From: an uncultured Lachnospiraceae bacterium
Lineage (GTDB): Bacteria > Bacillota > Clostridia > Lachnospirales > Lachnospiraceae
NCBI GenBank assembly: GCA_902762905.1
Contig: CACWQE010000033.1
Span: 1 to 44,100 of the forward strand
Reading direction: 5' to 3'
DNA length: 44,100 nt
This document shows positions 32,841 through 43,310 of the stretch, piece by piece. The notes beneath the pieces are model-generated. The model worked only from the letters and a program-made list of their open reading frames with translations, did not search any database and had not been told where the DNA came from. A program made the position numbers and the translations under genes. How positions within the stretch are numbered: position 1 is the first letter of the stretch; every line of letters begins with the position of its first letter.

Positions 32841-35279
32841 ATGAAAGACTACAAACAACTTGCCATCCGTTATCTTAAGATGAACCGGCGTCGAAGTCTT
32901 GTCACCATCTTAGGTGCCGTGATTGCAACCATGGTTTTATATTGTATTCTGAATCTAGGCTGGAGCAAGTTATTACAATACCGGGAGCAGATTCGGGAAC
33001 AGGGCGATTACGAGATTATATTATTTACGGAAACGCAACAGCAGATTGAGGCAATTCTTGCGGATGACCGGGTAAAGGATGCGTATGTGGGTTCTTATTA
33101 TTACTATGATTATAATGAGCCGGTGACCTATGATAATGCCCTATATCTGAATACGAAACAGCCATATCAGATGGATAAGATCATGGAGCAGTTAAAGACC
33201 GATTACGGAGTAGAGGGAGAAGAGAATTATGAACTTGCATGGACTTACATGCAGGGAGATGATGAAAACACCGTGCTGATCTCTACGTTGACCATTCTTT
33301 TGATTTCTTTTATTTTTGCCATATTCGGAGTAGGAATTGTAAGAAACTCTATTCAGTTATCGACATTAGAACAGTTGAAGGATTACGGGAATCTCCGGTG
33401 CATTGGTGCAACAAAGAAAGAATTAAAGAAAATTGTGTATTGTGAAGGTATGATATTGGAATTGACAGGAATGGCGATCGGGGTTGTGGCTGGAACAATC
33501 GCAACCTTGTTGATCGGACATTTTGCATTGAAGATAACCGCAGGATTTCATTGGATTCCGATTGTGCCAATTCTGGTCGCATTTTTGGGAGATCTCTATT
33601 TTGCGATGGAGGAGAACTGTAAGCTGATCGCGAACATGTCACCGGTCAGTGCAATCCGGGGAGAATACCGGATACATAAAGAAAAGATTAAGGTAAGAAA
33701 GAGCAGAATATTTGGAAAATTATTTGGTGTAGAAGGTGATTATGCCTATAAGAGCATTATGCGTAATCCGGGCAGATTCATGAAGACAGTGTGGTCAATT
33801 GGAATTGGTATGGGGGCATTTATTCTGATCATGGGATTTGCATCTTCTGTGCAGCGTGTTGTGAAAGATCAGGAGAAACAATGGAAATACTATCATATCT
33901 ATTATGCAGGTACATATGGTCCTACGGTAACTTTAGAGGAGGCGCGTGAGGGAGTACCTCCTACAAGATATTTGGAAAAGATATCAAAGTTGGATGGGGT
34001 CACAGATGCTAAGAAAGTCTATCGTGCTTCGGTCTTTTTGAAAGATTACAATGAGTTCTATGGACATACTACGGATAAGTATCGAACAGAGGCGGAATAT
34101 GGGGCTTGGATTGAGGAAGAATTAAATGATGCGAAAGAAAAACATCCGATTATAGAAAATGCGATATCGGAGATAATATGTGACGGATACGATGATCAAG
34201 ATTATGCAAGGTATCAGAAAGCTTTAGTGGCGGGCACTTTGGATGTCAGTGATCATGGTATTGTGTTAGTCAATCATGACCGGGTGCATTTGGCGGATTC
34301 CGAGATCTATTCAGAGGATACAGTGGTATCTGAATATCGGGAGATGGATTTTACGGATTATCAGGTGGGAGATACGATTGATCTGGTAGATATGGAGCAA
34401 TATTATACACGGGCCAATGAGAAACTGGTCACATTGAAAAAGGAATATCAGGACGGATTAGAGGAAGTGTCTAAGCAATGCCGGCAAAAAGAGATCACTG
34501 AGGATGAGAAAGCAGATCAGGAAGCTGAGCTTGCTTATACTTATCATAGTGGGGTAGCAGAAGCAATTCGTGACATTAAGAAAGAACTTGTTGAAGAAGG
34601 TGCGTATACAACGTATACGATTGAGGGAATTGTGAATGAAGATGTCAACATGTATAGCGAGGAGAGTATTCATTTTGTACTTCCCCTTGAGCAATTCTAT
34701 AAATTGACGGGAACCGATGAAAGTATGTCCGTTGGTATGCGGTATCATTTTAAGCATTTTTCATATAATCAATTCAACAAAATAGAAGCAGAAATGAATA
34801 TGAATTCGGATATAGGAATCGGTTATGAGGAACCATCCTATGCGATGATATTCGGAATGCTTGAAGGATTCAAAAAAGTGATCTTAGGTGGCATATTGAT
34901 CATTGTCTTTGTGATAACAATGACCACATTAAATATTATGAATACGACGGCAAGCAGCCTATATCTCAGAAAAAAAGAATTTGCTCAGCTTCGGGTGATC
35001 GGCATGTCAAAGAAACGATTGACCAAAATGGTCATGTTAGAAGGTGTGATCGCTACGATTGTAGCAAATATCATCGGAATTGTGATCGGTGTTTTGTTAA
35101 GTTATGGATTCTTCCGTTTAGTGATCACAGCATTATTTGGATATGAATACAGTATTTCTTTACTAGGAATTGTCATTGGAATGGCGGTATCGGTATTGAT
35201 CCTGTGTGGCTCTGTGTATTTGCCGCTGCGGGGATTAAAACAGGATGTAGCGACAGACTTGGCAACAGGCGGAGAATAG
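32841..35279 (+). CDS. Large FtsX-type ABC transporter permease
   Basis: An 812-residue permease with one helix near the N-terminus (about 20-42), a group near 150-300, and three helices in the last ~130 residues framing an FtsX domain (LNIMNTTASSLYLRKKEFAQ, LRVIGMSKKRL). Large extracellular regions lie between, including one of about 400 residues with a Lys/Glu-rich helical stretch. The true start is the ATG at 32841, with AAAGGAGAG upstream. The frame is open back to 32703, but that part runs through the inverted repeat. It is followed 18 bp later by an ATPase gene. Such permeases export or act mechanically on envelope components and peptides; substrate unknown. Confidence 0.9.
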   Translation: MKDYKQLAIRYLKMNRRRSLVTILGAVIATMVLYCILNLGWSKLLQYREQIREQGDYEIILFTETQQQIEAILADDRVKDAYVGSYYYYDYNEPVTYDNALYLNTKQPYQMDKIMEQLKTDYGVEGEENYELAWTYMQGDDENTVLISTLTILLISFIFAIFGVGIVRNSIQLSTLEQLKDYGNLRCIGATKKELKKIVYCEGMILELTGMAIGVVAGTIATLLIGHFALKITAGFHWIPIVPILVAFLGDLYFAMEENCKLIANMSPVSAIRGEYRIHKEKIKVRKSRIFGKLFGVEGDYAYKSIMRNPGRFMKTVWSIGIGMGAFILIMGFASSVQRVVKDQEKQWKYYHIYYAGTYGPTVTLEEAREGVPPTRYLEKISKLDGVTDAKKVYRASVFLKDYNEFYGHTTDKYRTEAEYGAWIEEELNDAKEKHPIIENAISEIICDGYDDQDYARYQKALVAGTLDVSDHGIVLVNHDRVHLADSEIYSEDTVVSEYREMDFTDYQVGDTIDLVDMEQYYTRANEKLVTLKKEYQDGLEEVSKQCRQKEITEDEKADQEAELAYTYHSGVAEAIRDIKKELVEEGAYTTYTIEGIVNEDVNMYSEESIHFVLPLEQFYKLTGTDESMSVGMRYHFKHFSYNQFNKIEAEMNMNSDIGIGYEEPSYAMIFGMLEGFKKVILGGILIIVFVITMTTLNIMNTTASSLYLRKKEFAQLRVIGMSKKRLTKMVMLEGVIATIVANIIGIVIGVLLSYGFFRLVITALFGYEYSISLLGIVIGMAVSVLILCGSVYLPLRGLKQDVATDLATGGE

Positions 35280-35297
35280 AGATTGGAGGATAAGAAT

Positions 35298-35963
35298 ATG
35301 GATATTGTAACGATGGAACAGGTCACAAAGGTATATGGAGAAAATGAGACAAGAGTCTGGGGATTACATAATGTAGATCTGACTGTGGAAAAAGGTGAGA
35401 CATTAGCGATTGTAGGAGCTTCCGGTTCGGGTAAGTCTACTCTGCTGCATGTGATGGGTGGTGTGGATGCGCCGACAAGTGGCAGGATTGTGGTAGACGG
35501 TAAGGATATTACAAAGATGAATGATGAGCAGATGTCAGTGTTTCGAAGGAGAAAGATCGGATTTGTGTTTCAGGCATATCATTTGATCCCTGTATTATCG
35601 GTAGAGGAAAATATCATGATGCCGATTCTGTTAGATCACAGAAAACCGGATAAGGAGTATGTGGAACATATTATGGAATTATTAGGAATCATTGATCGGA
35701 GAAAACATTTACCGAATCAGCTATCCGGTGGTCAGCAACAGCGCGCAGCTATTGCAAGGGCATTAGCAAACCGTCCTGCTTTGATCTTAGCAGACGAACC
35801 TACCGGAGCATTGGATTCGAAAAACGGTAACGAGGTTATTGCCTTGTTACAGAATTCAGTGAAGCAATTGAACCAGACGTTGGTGCTGATCACACATAAT
35901 ATTGATCTGGCAAGAGAGGCAGACCGGATCGTGAAGATTGCAGATGGAGAGATTGTGGAGTAG
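35298..35963 (+). CDS. MacB/LolD-type ABC transporter ATPase
   Basis: A 221-residue ATPase. Walker A is GASGSGKST, the signature is LSGGQQQRAAIARAL, Walker B is LILADEPTGALDS and the switch histidine is in VLITHN. It belongs to the class that powers FtsX/MacB permeases. The ATG at 35298 has GGAGGA upstream; the TTG at 35283 would add only five residues. It lies between two different FtsX-family permease genes and probably serves one or both. The next gene starts ten bases after its stop. Confidence 0.95.
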   Translation: MDIVTMEQVTKVYGENETRVWGLHNVDLTVEKGETLAIVGASGSGKSTLLHVMGGVDAPTSGRIVVDGKDITKMNDEQMSVFRRRKIGFVFQAYHLIPVLSVEENIMMPILLDHRKPDKEYVEHIMELLGIIDRRKHLPNQLSGGQQQRAAIARALANRPALILADEPTGALDSKNGNEVIALLQNSVKQLNQTLVLITHNIDLAREADRIVKIADGEIVE

Positions 35964-35973
35964 GAGGCAGCAT

Positions 35974-37710
35974 ATGAGCAGAAGAAAAAAATGGGCGGCA
36001 TTCGGATTATGTCTGTTGTTAGTATCTGCATTATGGAATCCTGTGAGTGTTCGGGCAACGAATATGGAAACGTCGGATACATCAGATATTATGGCGGGGA
36101 CAGACACAGATATTGCAATCAGTAAGGTGAAAATGGATGGTCAGCAGGCGGGAGAGAAAGTGACTGTGTCTTTTCAGGCAGGAATTGATAACAGTAATCG
36201 GAATTATAAGGTTATGAATATTACAAAGATTGTTCCGGTGTTAGATGAGTCATTTCCGTTTGAGACGGATAACGAGGCATATAAAGTGATCAATGCCTCC
36301 GGAGCATCTGTAGATGCATCCTATAGTTTTACTGCCAAAGAGAATTTAGAGACGGGCTATTATCCGGTGGCTTTTTCAATCACCTATGACCGACAGGCAG
36401 AGGATGGGACTGTTACTACATATTATGTGATAAAGTCAATCAGTGTAAAGATTCAGGCGAAGGAAGAAAGTGAATCTTCAGATGGGGATATTTCATTGAA
36501 AGTGAAGTCGGCACCATCTGGAACTTATGGAAAGACCTGTAATGTGACATTTCAGACGAAAGCAAAGAAAGGCAAGATCTTAAGCGTGACACCGGTTGTT
36601 ACAGATGGATTCCCGTTTGAGACGGAAAAAGATGCGTATCGTTCCATTACATCAAAGGGAACCGCCTCTTTGAAATGCGATTATACATTTAAAGTCAGAG
36701 AGGATGTTATGACAGGGTATCAGATGGTGTCCTTTCTGGTGAAATACCAAAAAGATGGTAAGACATATGAGGTGACGCGTTCGCTTAATGTGAAACTGAC
36801 CGGAAAGAAAAGTGATTCTCAAAATGGTTCTGGTGGGACTGGGAACACCAGTACCCCAAGACTTATGGTAGCCGGGTATGACTTAGGAAAGGATACGATA
36901 TATGCCAATGAATCATTTACATTAACGCTGCATATGGAGAATACTGCAAAAAGTACGATCTCCAATATCAAACTTTCCTTAGGAAGTGAGGAAAGCCAGT
37001 TTGTTCCAGAAGATGGAGTGGGAAGTAAATTTATTGAGAGCATGGGGGCAGGTGAAAAACTGGATATTACCTTTCAGATCAAGCCGCTTTCTGGCTTGGA
37101 GGAGAAGAGTTATCCATTGGTGATCAAGAGCGAGTATGAAAATGGAAAGGCAGAAGCATTTAGCGCAGAGGATACATTATATGTTCCAGTTTATCTGCGT
37201 CAGAGATTATCAATAACAGATGTATATTTGACACAGGATTCCTATGAGGTTGGGGACATGGTGGAAGTGAGTGCAACCGTGAATAACCTAGGAGAAGGGA
37301 ATCTATATAATGTGACCGTATATCTGTCAGGTGATAATGTTGAGGAGAATTCCTCTTATGTTGGGAATGTAGAGCCGGGAAAGAGTGGAACCGCAGATAT
37401 TTTAGCGAAAGCAACAGTTGTTACGGATGGAGCATATACAAAGAATCAAATGCTGATTACATACGAGGATAAAGATGGAAATGTGCAGGAAGAAAGTGTA
37501 AAGATTGATCTGCATGTGAACGAGCCTGTTTATGACAATTTAGAAAAGGTCAAGACATCGAAGGATTCTTCTGACATCGTGAAAAAGATAGGAAGCGGTG
37601 TTATTGCCGTTGTTCTAATTGCAGGTATTGGTTATGTTGTGTTCCGAAGAAGAAAGAGAAAACAGCAGATTCTGGATGAATTCATAGAGAATGGGTCAAA
37701 TGTAGAATGA
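35974..37710 (+). CDS. Membrane-anchored protein with Ig-like (CARDB/COG1361-type) domains
   Basis: A 578-residue surface protein. It has an N-terminal signal peptide (RRKKWAAFGLCLLLVSALW), then two similar beta-rich units (about 35-165 and 170-280) sharing FPFETD/EKDAYR and a GYYPVAF/GYQMVSF segment. Two further Ig-like units follow at about 300-420 and 420-535, resembling CARDB or NPCBM-associated folds. Near the C-terminus is a transmembrane helix (SGVIAVVLIAGIGYVVF) followed by an Arg/Lys stop-transfer. AGGAGG precedes the ATG at 35974. Its place between ATPase and MacB permease suggests it is an extracellular partner of the exporter, taking the place of a MacA-type adaptor. That is inference. 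Confidence 0.85.
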   Translation: MSRRKKWAAFGLCLLLVSALWNPVSVRATNMETSDTSDIMAGTDTDIAISKVKMDGQQAGEKVTVSFQAGIDNSNRNYKVMNITKIVPVLDESFPFETDNEAYKVINASGASVDASYSFTAKENLETGYYPVAFSITYDRQAEDGTVTTYYVIKSISVKIQAKEESESSDGDISLKVKSAPSGTYGKTCNVTFQTKAKKGKILSVTPVVTDGFPFETEKDAYRSITSKGTASLKCDYTFKVREDVMTGYQMVSFLVKYQKDGKTYEVTRSLNVKLTGKKSDSQNGSGGTGNTSTPRLMVAGYDLGKDTIYANESFTLTLHMENTAKSTISNIKLSLGSEESQFVPEDGVGSKFIESMGAGEKLDITFQIKPLSGLEEKSYPLVIKSEYENGKAEAFSAEDTLYVPVYLRQRLSITDVYLTQDSYEVGDMVEVSATVNNLGEGNLYNVTVYLSGDNVEENSSYVGNVEPGKSGTADILAKATVVTDGAYTKNQMLITYEDKDGNVQEESVKIDLHVNEPVYDNLEKVKTSKDSSDIVKKIGSGVIAVVLIAGIGYVVFRRRKRKQQILDEFIENGSNVE

Positions 37711-37722
37711 GGTGAGAAGGGT

Positions 37723-38982
37723 ATGACGTGGATATGGCATATGTGTATAACGAATATGAAACAAAGAGGAGTACGTACACTGCTTACCATTCTTGGTGTG
37801 GTGATTGGTGTTATATCCATTGTGTCCCTGCTTGCAATTGGAATTGGTGTAAAGAGAGAACTTTTGTCTACGGTAGAGCAGACGGGAAGTGTGACCGAGA
37901 TTGTAATCTACGGACAGACGGAGGGAAAGAGGAAAAATCAGATGTTGACGGATCGAAAGCTGACAGAACTTACACAGATGGAGCATGTGTCAGAGATCTA
38001 TCCAAGACAGACTATGACAACGATTGCACAGTACGGACATTATACGGGTTATGTACAGCTGATTGCACTTCCAGATGCTTATCTGCAACAAATGAAAGTG
38101 AAGAAGGGAGCGATTCCTTCAGCAAATGGAAGAAAGCCGGAATTATTAATAGGAAAGAATGTAATGGATCTCTTTTTTAATTCCAATACAGGAGCCGGTT
38201 ACACAGATTCTTCGGAGGCAGACAAGGATCTGGTCAAGCAGAGTCTGGATATTGCGTTAGATATGGAAGAAGGGGCAGAGAAACATCGGATGACCATATG
38301 TGGAATCACGGATACCATGTCATATGATATATACTGTAATCTGGGGGTTATGCAGAAATATCTGAAACAAAATAAAGTAGATGGCGTAGTAGCAGGACAA
38401 CCGTTAGATGCGAATGGAGAGCCATATACAGAATGGATTTATGACAGTGCGATCATTAAGGTAGAAGATACATCCTATGTGGATCAGGTGGTAAAGAAAT
38501 TACAGGATAAGGGATATCAGGTAGAGAATAATAAGGAATTATTAGATTCCCTGCAGCGGGAACTCAAAATAGTACAACTTATGCTTGGAGGGATCGGTAT
38601 GATTGCTTTGATCGTGGCTGTCATTGGAATTAGTAATACGATGACAACGTCGGTCTATGACCGGATCACAGAGATCGGTATATTAAAAGTATTGGGCTGT
38701 GATATGGATGAACTGCTATATCTGTTCTTATTAGAATCTGGGATTCTTGGTGGAATCGGGGGTATGGTTGGAATTGCACTATCGTATGTGCTTACGCAGT
38801 TTGGAATTAATTATCTAGGCGTCAAATTACTTGCAATGCCTAAAGGTACACGTCTTGCAGTGATACCGCCTAAATTAGCAGTGGGAGCGTTCTTTTTCTC
38901 TGTTGCATTAGGTCTTCTTGCCGGTTATTTCCCGGCACGCATGGCATCTAAGCTCAAACCAATGGATGCAATGCAAAAATAA
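37723..38982 (+). CDS. MacB-type ABC transporter permease
   Basis: A 419-residue permease with the four-helix MacB layout. There is one N-terminal helix after the amphipathic start (QRGVRTLLTILGVVIGVISI), an extracellular MacB-like periplasmic core domain of about 240 residues, and an FtsX domain with three C-terminal helices (MLGGIGMIALIVAVIGISN; SGILGGIGGMVGIALSYVL; FFFSVALGLLAGYFPA). It ends with the usual ASKLKPMDAMQ. A GAGAAGGG ribosome binding site precedes the ATG. It is the fourth gene of the export locus. Confidence 0.93.
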   Translation: MTWIWHMCITNMKQRGVRTLLTILGVVIGVISIVSLLAIGIGVKRELLSTVEQTGSVTEIVIYGQTEGKRKNQMLTDRKLTELTQMEHVSEIYPRQTMTTIAQYGHYTGYVQLIALPDAYLQQMKVKKGAIPSANGRKPELLIGKNVMDLFFNSNTGAGYTDSSEADKDLVKQSLDIALDMEEGAEKHRMTICGITDTMSYDIYCNLGVMQKYLKQNKVDGVVAGQPLDANGEPYTEWIYDSAIIKVEDTSYVDQVVKKLQDKGYQVENNKELLDSLQRELKIVQLMLGGIGMIALIVAVIGISNTMTTSVYDRITEIGILKVLGCDMDELLYLFLLESGILGGIGGMVGIALSYVLTQFGINYLGVKLLAMPKGTRLAVIPPKLAVGAFFFSVALGLLAGYFPARMASKLKPMDAMQK

Positions 38983-38994
38983 ACCTGCGAATTC

Positions 38995-39023
38995 TTGACA
39001 AATATGGCGTGTATAGGTAAAAT
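38995..39023 (+). promoter_or_regulatory. leuS promoter
   Basis: TTGACA at 38995-39000, a 17-bp spacer and TAAAAT at 39018-39023. Only about 75 bases of leader follow before the start codon, too short for a T-box. Confidence 0.75.
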
Positions 39024-39103
39024 GAATTAGTTATAGATGAATATTGTGCGGTTTTTTGACAAGGATACACGCACGTAATATAGAAGCAGGAGGAACAACA
39101 ATC

Positions 39104-41533
39104 ATGGCAACAGCGTATAATCACAAGCTGATTGAAGGCAAATGGCGCAAGCAGTGGGAAGAACACCCAATTAACGTAGAGGATGGTAAGAAACCAAAGT
39201 ATTACTGTCTGGATATGTTTCCATATCCATCTGGACATGGTCTTCATGTAGGACATTGGAGAGGCTATGTTATCTCAGATGTATGGAGCCGTTACAAATT
39301 AATGCAGGGATATTACCTGATTCATCCAATGGGATGGGATGCATTTGGTCTTCCAGCAGAGAACTATGCAATTAAGAATGGTGTACATCCTGCTATCTCT
39401 ACTGCAGAGAATGTAGCAAATATTAAGAGACAGATCAAGGAGATCTCTGCTATCTATGATTGGGATCGTGAGGTGAATACAACCGATCCTGAGTTCTATA
39501 AGTGGACACAGTGGATCTTCGTTCAGATGTTTAAGAAGGGGCTTGCTTATGAGAAGCAGATGCCAATTAACTGGTGCCCATCTTGTAAGACCGGTCTTGC
39601 TAACGAGGAAGTTGTAGATGGTAAGTGCGAACGTTGTCATTCGGAAGTAACGAAGAAGAATCTTCGTCAGTGGATGCTTAAGATCACAGCGTATGCGGAT
39701 CGTTTGTTAGCAGATCTGGATAAGCTTGACTGGCCAGAGAAGGTTAAGAAGATGCAGACAGACTGGATCGGTAAGTCTTATGGTGCAGAGGTTAACTTTA
39801 AGGTCGATGGAATGGATGAGACGATTACCGTATATACAACCCGTCCAGATACATTATGGGGTGCTACTTTTATGGTATTAGCTCCAGAGCATGAATTGGC
39901 TGCAAAGCTGGCTACCGATGAGACAAGAGAGGCAGTAGACAAGTATATCTATGATGCATCGATGAAGTCCAATGTAGACCGTATGCAGGACAAAGAAAAG
40001 ACTGGTGTATTCACAGGTTCTTATGCAATCAATCCATTGAATGGTAAGAAGACACCAATCTGGTTATCTGACTATGTATTGGCAGATTACGGTACTGGTG
40101 CAATTATGTGTGTACCAGCGCATGATGATAGAGACTTTGCATTTGCTAAGAAGTTTGATCTTCCAATTATTCAGGTTATTGCCAAAGACGGCAAAGAGAT
40201 CGAGAATATGACAGAAGCTTACACAGAGGCAAGTGGAACCATGATCAATTCCGGTGATTGGAATGGTATGGAATCTTCTGTATTGAAGAAAGAAGCACCA
40301 GAGATGATCGAGAAGATGGGATATGGTAAGAAGACGGTGAACTATAAGCTGCGTGACTGGGTATTCTCCCGTCAGCGTTATTGGGGTGAGCCAATTCCAA
40401 TCGTACATTGCCCGGATTGTGGAGCTGTTCCAGTTCCAGAGGATCAGTTACCGGTATTACTTCCAGATGTTGAGAAGTATGAGCCAACCGGAACCGGAGA
40501 ATCTCCTCTTGCAGCCATTGATTCATGGGTGAATACGGCATGTCCATGTTGTGGTAAGCCGGCAAAGCGTGAGACGAATACGATGCCACAGTGGGCAGGA
40601 TCTTCCTGGTATTTCTTACGTTATGTAGATAATAAGAATGACAAAGAATTAGTAAACCGTGAGAAAGCAGACAAGTATCTTCCGGTTGATATGTATATCG
40701 GTGGTGTAGAGCATGCGGTACTTCATTTATTGTATTCTCGTTTCTATACCAAGTTCTTACATGATATTGGTGTAGTTGATTTTGATGAGCCATTTACCAA
40801 GTTATTTAATCAGGGTATGATCTGTGGTCGTGACCGTGAGACAGGTGCTGCTACGAAGATGAGTAAGTCACTTGGCAATATTGTATCCCCGGATGATATG
40901 GTAAGGGATTACGGTTGTGATGCACTTAGAATGTATGAATTATTCATTGGACCACCAGAGTTAGATTCTATCTGGGATGACAGAGGAATTGATGGCGTAT
41001 ATCGTTTCTTAACCCGTTTCTATACGATGGTAACAAAGAACATTGAGAATCCGGGTAAGGAGACACCGGAACTGATCAAGCTTCGTCATAAGATGGTATA
41101 TGATATTACAACCCGTTTGGAGAGCTTTTCATTGAATACGGTTGTTTCCGGTTTCATGGAGTACAATAATAAGTTTGTAGAGCTTACCAAGAAGGGCGGC
41201 GTAGATACAGAGACATTGAAGACGGTTGTTCGTCTGATCGCACCATTTGCACCACATATGGGTGAAGAGTTATGGCAGCAGTTAGGTGGAACCGATACAG
41301 TATTTGCTTCTGGATGGCCAACTTATGAAGAAGATGCATTGAAAGATAACGAGGTTACGATTCCGGTACAGATCAACGGTAAGACCAAGGCAACAATTGA
41401 TATTTCTGTGGATGACGCCAAAGATGCGGTTATTGCGAAAGGTAAAGAAGCCATTGCAGATAAACTTGCAGGATTAAATGTGATCAAAGAGATTTATGTA
41501 CCTGGTAAGATTGTTAATATTGTTGCAAAATAA
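39104..41533 (+). CDS. leuS: Leucyl-tRNA synthetase
   Basis: An 809-residue class I synthetase charging tRNA-Leu. The HIGH-type signature appears in FPYPSGHGLHVGHWRGY and the second signature in KMSKSLGNIVSPDD. Two Cys-rich knuckles are present, CPSCKTGLANEEVV with CERCHSE and CPDCGAVPVPEDQ with CPCCGKP. The connective editing domain with TTRPDTLWGATFMVLAPEHE is intact. The ATG at 39104 follows AGGAGG; the frame is open 60 bases further upstream without support. Length is normal. It has its own promoter. Confidence 0.98.
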   Translation: MATAYNHKLIEGKWRKQWEEHPINVEDGKKPKYYCLDMFPYPSGHGLHVGHWRGYVISDVWSRYKLMQGYYLIHPMGWDAFGLPAENYAIKNGVHPAISTAENVANIKRQIKEISAIYDWDREVNTTDPEFYKWTQWIFVQMFKKGLAYEKQMPINWCPSCKTGLANEEVVDGKCERCHSEVTKKNLRQWMLKITAYADRLLADLDKLDWPEKVKKMQTDWIGKSYGAEVNFKVDGMDETITVYTTRPDTLWGATFMVLAPEHELAAKLATDETREAVDKYIYDASMKSNVDRMQDKEKTGVFTGSYAINPLNGKKTPIWLSDYVLADYGTGAIMCVPAHDDRDFAFAKKFDLPIIQVIAKDGKEIENMTEAYTEASGTMINSGDWNGMESSVLKKEAPEMIEKMGYGKKTVNYKLRDWVFSRQRYWGEPIPIVHCPDCGAVPVPEDQLPVLLPDVEKYEPTGTGESPLAAIDSWVNTACPCCGKPAKRETNTMPQWAGSSWYFLRYVDNKNDKELVNREKADKYLPVDMYIGGVEHAVLHLLYSRFYTKFLHDIGVVDFDEPFTKLFNQGMICGRDRETGAATKMSKSLGNIVSPDDMVRDYGCDALRMYELFIGPPELDSIWDDRGIDGVYRFLTRFYTMVTKNIENPGKETPELIKLRHKMVYDITTRLESFSLNTVVSGFMEYNNKFVELTKKGGVDTETLKTVVRLIAPFAPHMGEELWQQLGGTDTVFASGWPTYEEDALKDNEVTIPVQINGKTKATIDISVDDAKDAVIAKGKEAIADKLAGLNVIKEIYVPGKIVNIVAK

Positions 41534-41551
41534 GTAAGAGACTGACATGGA

Positions 41552-41595
41552 GCTGTCACTTTTGGAAGATAATAAGAAGGTGGCAGCCCATTTTG
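41552..41595 (+). terminator. Weak terminator-like hairpin after leuS
   Basis: GCTGTCAC (41552-41559) pairs with GTGGCAGC (41580-41587) across a 20-nt loop, followed by CCATTTTG. The long loop and short T-run make it a weak candidate. Confidence 0.4.
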
Positions 41596-41670
41596 CGTTA
41601 TCCGTTATTTGAATCATGCACGGATAGAGTAATAGGTTTTATGGAACAGATAGAGATTGAGGAGAGAAAC

Positions 41671-43263
41671 ATGGCAGATTTAAGGAAAGAGATTGAAAAG
41701 AGAAGAACGTTTGCGATCATTTCCCACCCGGATGCTGGTAAGACTACGTTAACAGAGAAGTTTCTGTTATTTGGTGGTGCGATCAATACAGCAGGTTCGG
41801 TAAAAGGAAAGGCAAATTCAAAATATGCAGTGTCTGACTGGATGGATATTGAGAAGGAAAGAGGTATTTCTGTTACATCCTCTGTTATGCAGTTTCAGTA
41901 TGACGGTTATTGCATTAACATTCTGGACACACCGGGACATCAGGATTTCTCGGAGGATACCTACCGTACCCTGATGGCTGCGGATTCGGCTGTTATGGTA
42001 ATTGATGCGGCAAAGGGTGTCGAGCCACAGACGATCAAGCTGTTTAAGGTATGTGTGATGCGGCATATTCCAATCTTTACCTTTATCAATAAGATGGATC
42101 ATTTTGCAAAGGATTCGTTTGAATTGTTGGATGATATTGAGACAGTGCTGGGAATCCAGACATGTCCGATCAACTGGCCAATCGGTTCCGGGCATGATTT
42201 CAAGGGTGTATATGATCGTAAGACGAGAATGGTTTCGAAGTTTCAGGCGGTATCTACCGGAGGAGCCAAGAAAGCAGAAGAGACCGATTATTCCATTGAT
42301 GACGAATCGTTAAAAGCAGATATCGGGGATGTGTTATATAACCAGTTAATGGAAGAAGTGGAACTGCTAGACGGTGCCAGTGAGGAATTTGATCAGGAAC
42401 GGGTCAACAAGGGTGAATTGACACCGGTATTCTTTGGTTCTGCTTTGAATACATTTGGTATTGAGACGTTTTTGGACCACTTCTTGCAGATGACTTCCTC
42501 ACCACTTCCAAGAATGTCAAATGAGGGCTTGATCGATCCGATGGATGAAGCGTTTTCTGCTTTTGTATTCAAGATTCAGGCGAATATGAATAAGGCACAC
42601 CGTGACCGTATCGCATTTATGCGAATCTGTTCCGGTAAGTTTGATGCCAGTAAAGATGTATATCATGTACAGAGTAAGCGTAAACTAAAGTTATCCCAGC
42701 CACAGCAGTTGATGGCGCAGGAGCGTAAGATTGTGGAGGAAGCGTATGCTGGTGACGTGATTGGTGTATTTGATCCGGGTATTTTCTCAATCGGTGATAC
42801 GATCTGTCAGCCGGGTAAGAAGTTTGAGTATGAAGGAATCCCGACTTTTGCACCGGAGCATTTTTGTCGTGTCGTACAGCTTAATACGATGAAGAGAAAA
42901 CAGTTTGTACAGGGTGTTACGCAGATCGCACAGGAAGGTGCGATTCAGATCTTTCAGGAATATACAGCCGGTATGTCAGAGATCATCGTTGGCGTGGTCG
43001 GTGTTTTGCAATTTGAGGTATTGAAATACCGTCTGGAAAATGAATATGGCTGTGAGATCAAACTAGAGCCATTACCATATAACTTCATTCGCTGGATCAA
43101 AGATCCTTCCACGGATGTGAATTCGTTAAAGCGTGTCAATGAGGTAAAGAAAGTGAAGGATATGAAAGGCAATCCATTATTATTATTTACCAATCAGTGG
43201 ACGATCAATACGGTTCTTGAGCATAATGAGGGCTTGGAATTGTTGGAATTCCGCAAGAATTAA
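41671..43263 (+). CDS. prfC: Peptide chain release factor 3
   Basis: A 530-residue GTPase that recycles RF1 and RF2 after termination. The G-motifs are clear: SHPDAGKTTLTEK, the switch region with ERGISVTSS, DTPGHQDFSEDTYRTL and NKMD. The ATG at 41671 follows GAGGAG and gives the usual MADLRKEIEKRRTFAII start; the frame is open 78 bases further upstream without support. Length and domain content are normal. Confidence 0.97.
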   Translation: MADLRKEIEKRRTFAIISHPDAGKTTLTEKFLLFGGAINTAGSVKGKANSKYAVSDWMDIEKERGISVTSSVMQFQYDGYCINILDTPGHQDFSEDTYRTLMAADSAVMVIDAAKGVEPQTIKLFKVCVMRHIPIFTFINKMDHFAKDSFELLDDIETVLGIQTCPINWPIGSGHDFKGVYDRKTRMVSKFQAVSTGGAKKAEETDYSIDDESLKADIGDVLYNQLMEEVELLDGASEEFDQERVNKGELTPVFFGSALNTFGIETFLDHFLQMTSSPLPRMSNEGLIDPMDEAFSAFVFKIQANMNKAHRDRIAFMRICSGKFDASKDVYHVQSKRKLKLSQPQQLMAQERKIVEEAYAGDVIGVFDPGIFSIGDTICQPGKKFEYEGIPTFAPEHFCRVVQLNTMKRKQFVQGVTQIAQEGAIQIFQEYTAGMSEIIVGVVGVLQFEVLKYRLENEYGCEIKLEPLPYNFIRWIKDPSTDVNSLKRVNEVKKVKDMKGNPLLLFTNQWTINTVLEHNEGLELLEFRKN

Positions 43264-43310
43264 GAATTGCCAATCATTGAAAGTGTAAGTGCATAAGATT
43301 TATCACATAC

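Noticed and set aside
32570..32842. Minus-strand 90-residue ORF across the inverted repeat
   Set aside because: It is a by-product of open frames through a palindromic region; no ribosome binding site and no known domain.
39024..39103. T-box leader for leuS
   Set aside because: The leader is only about 75 bases and lacks the T-box sequence and terminator.
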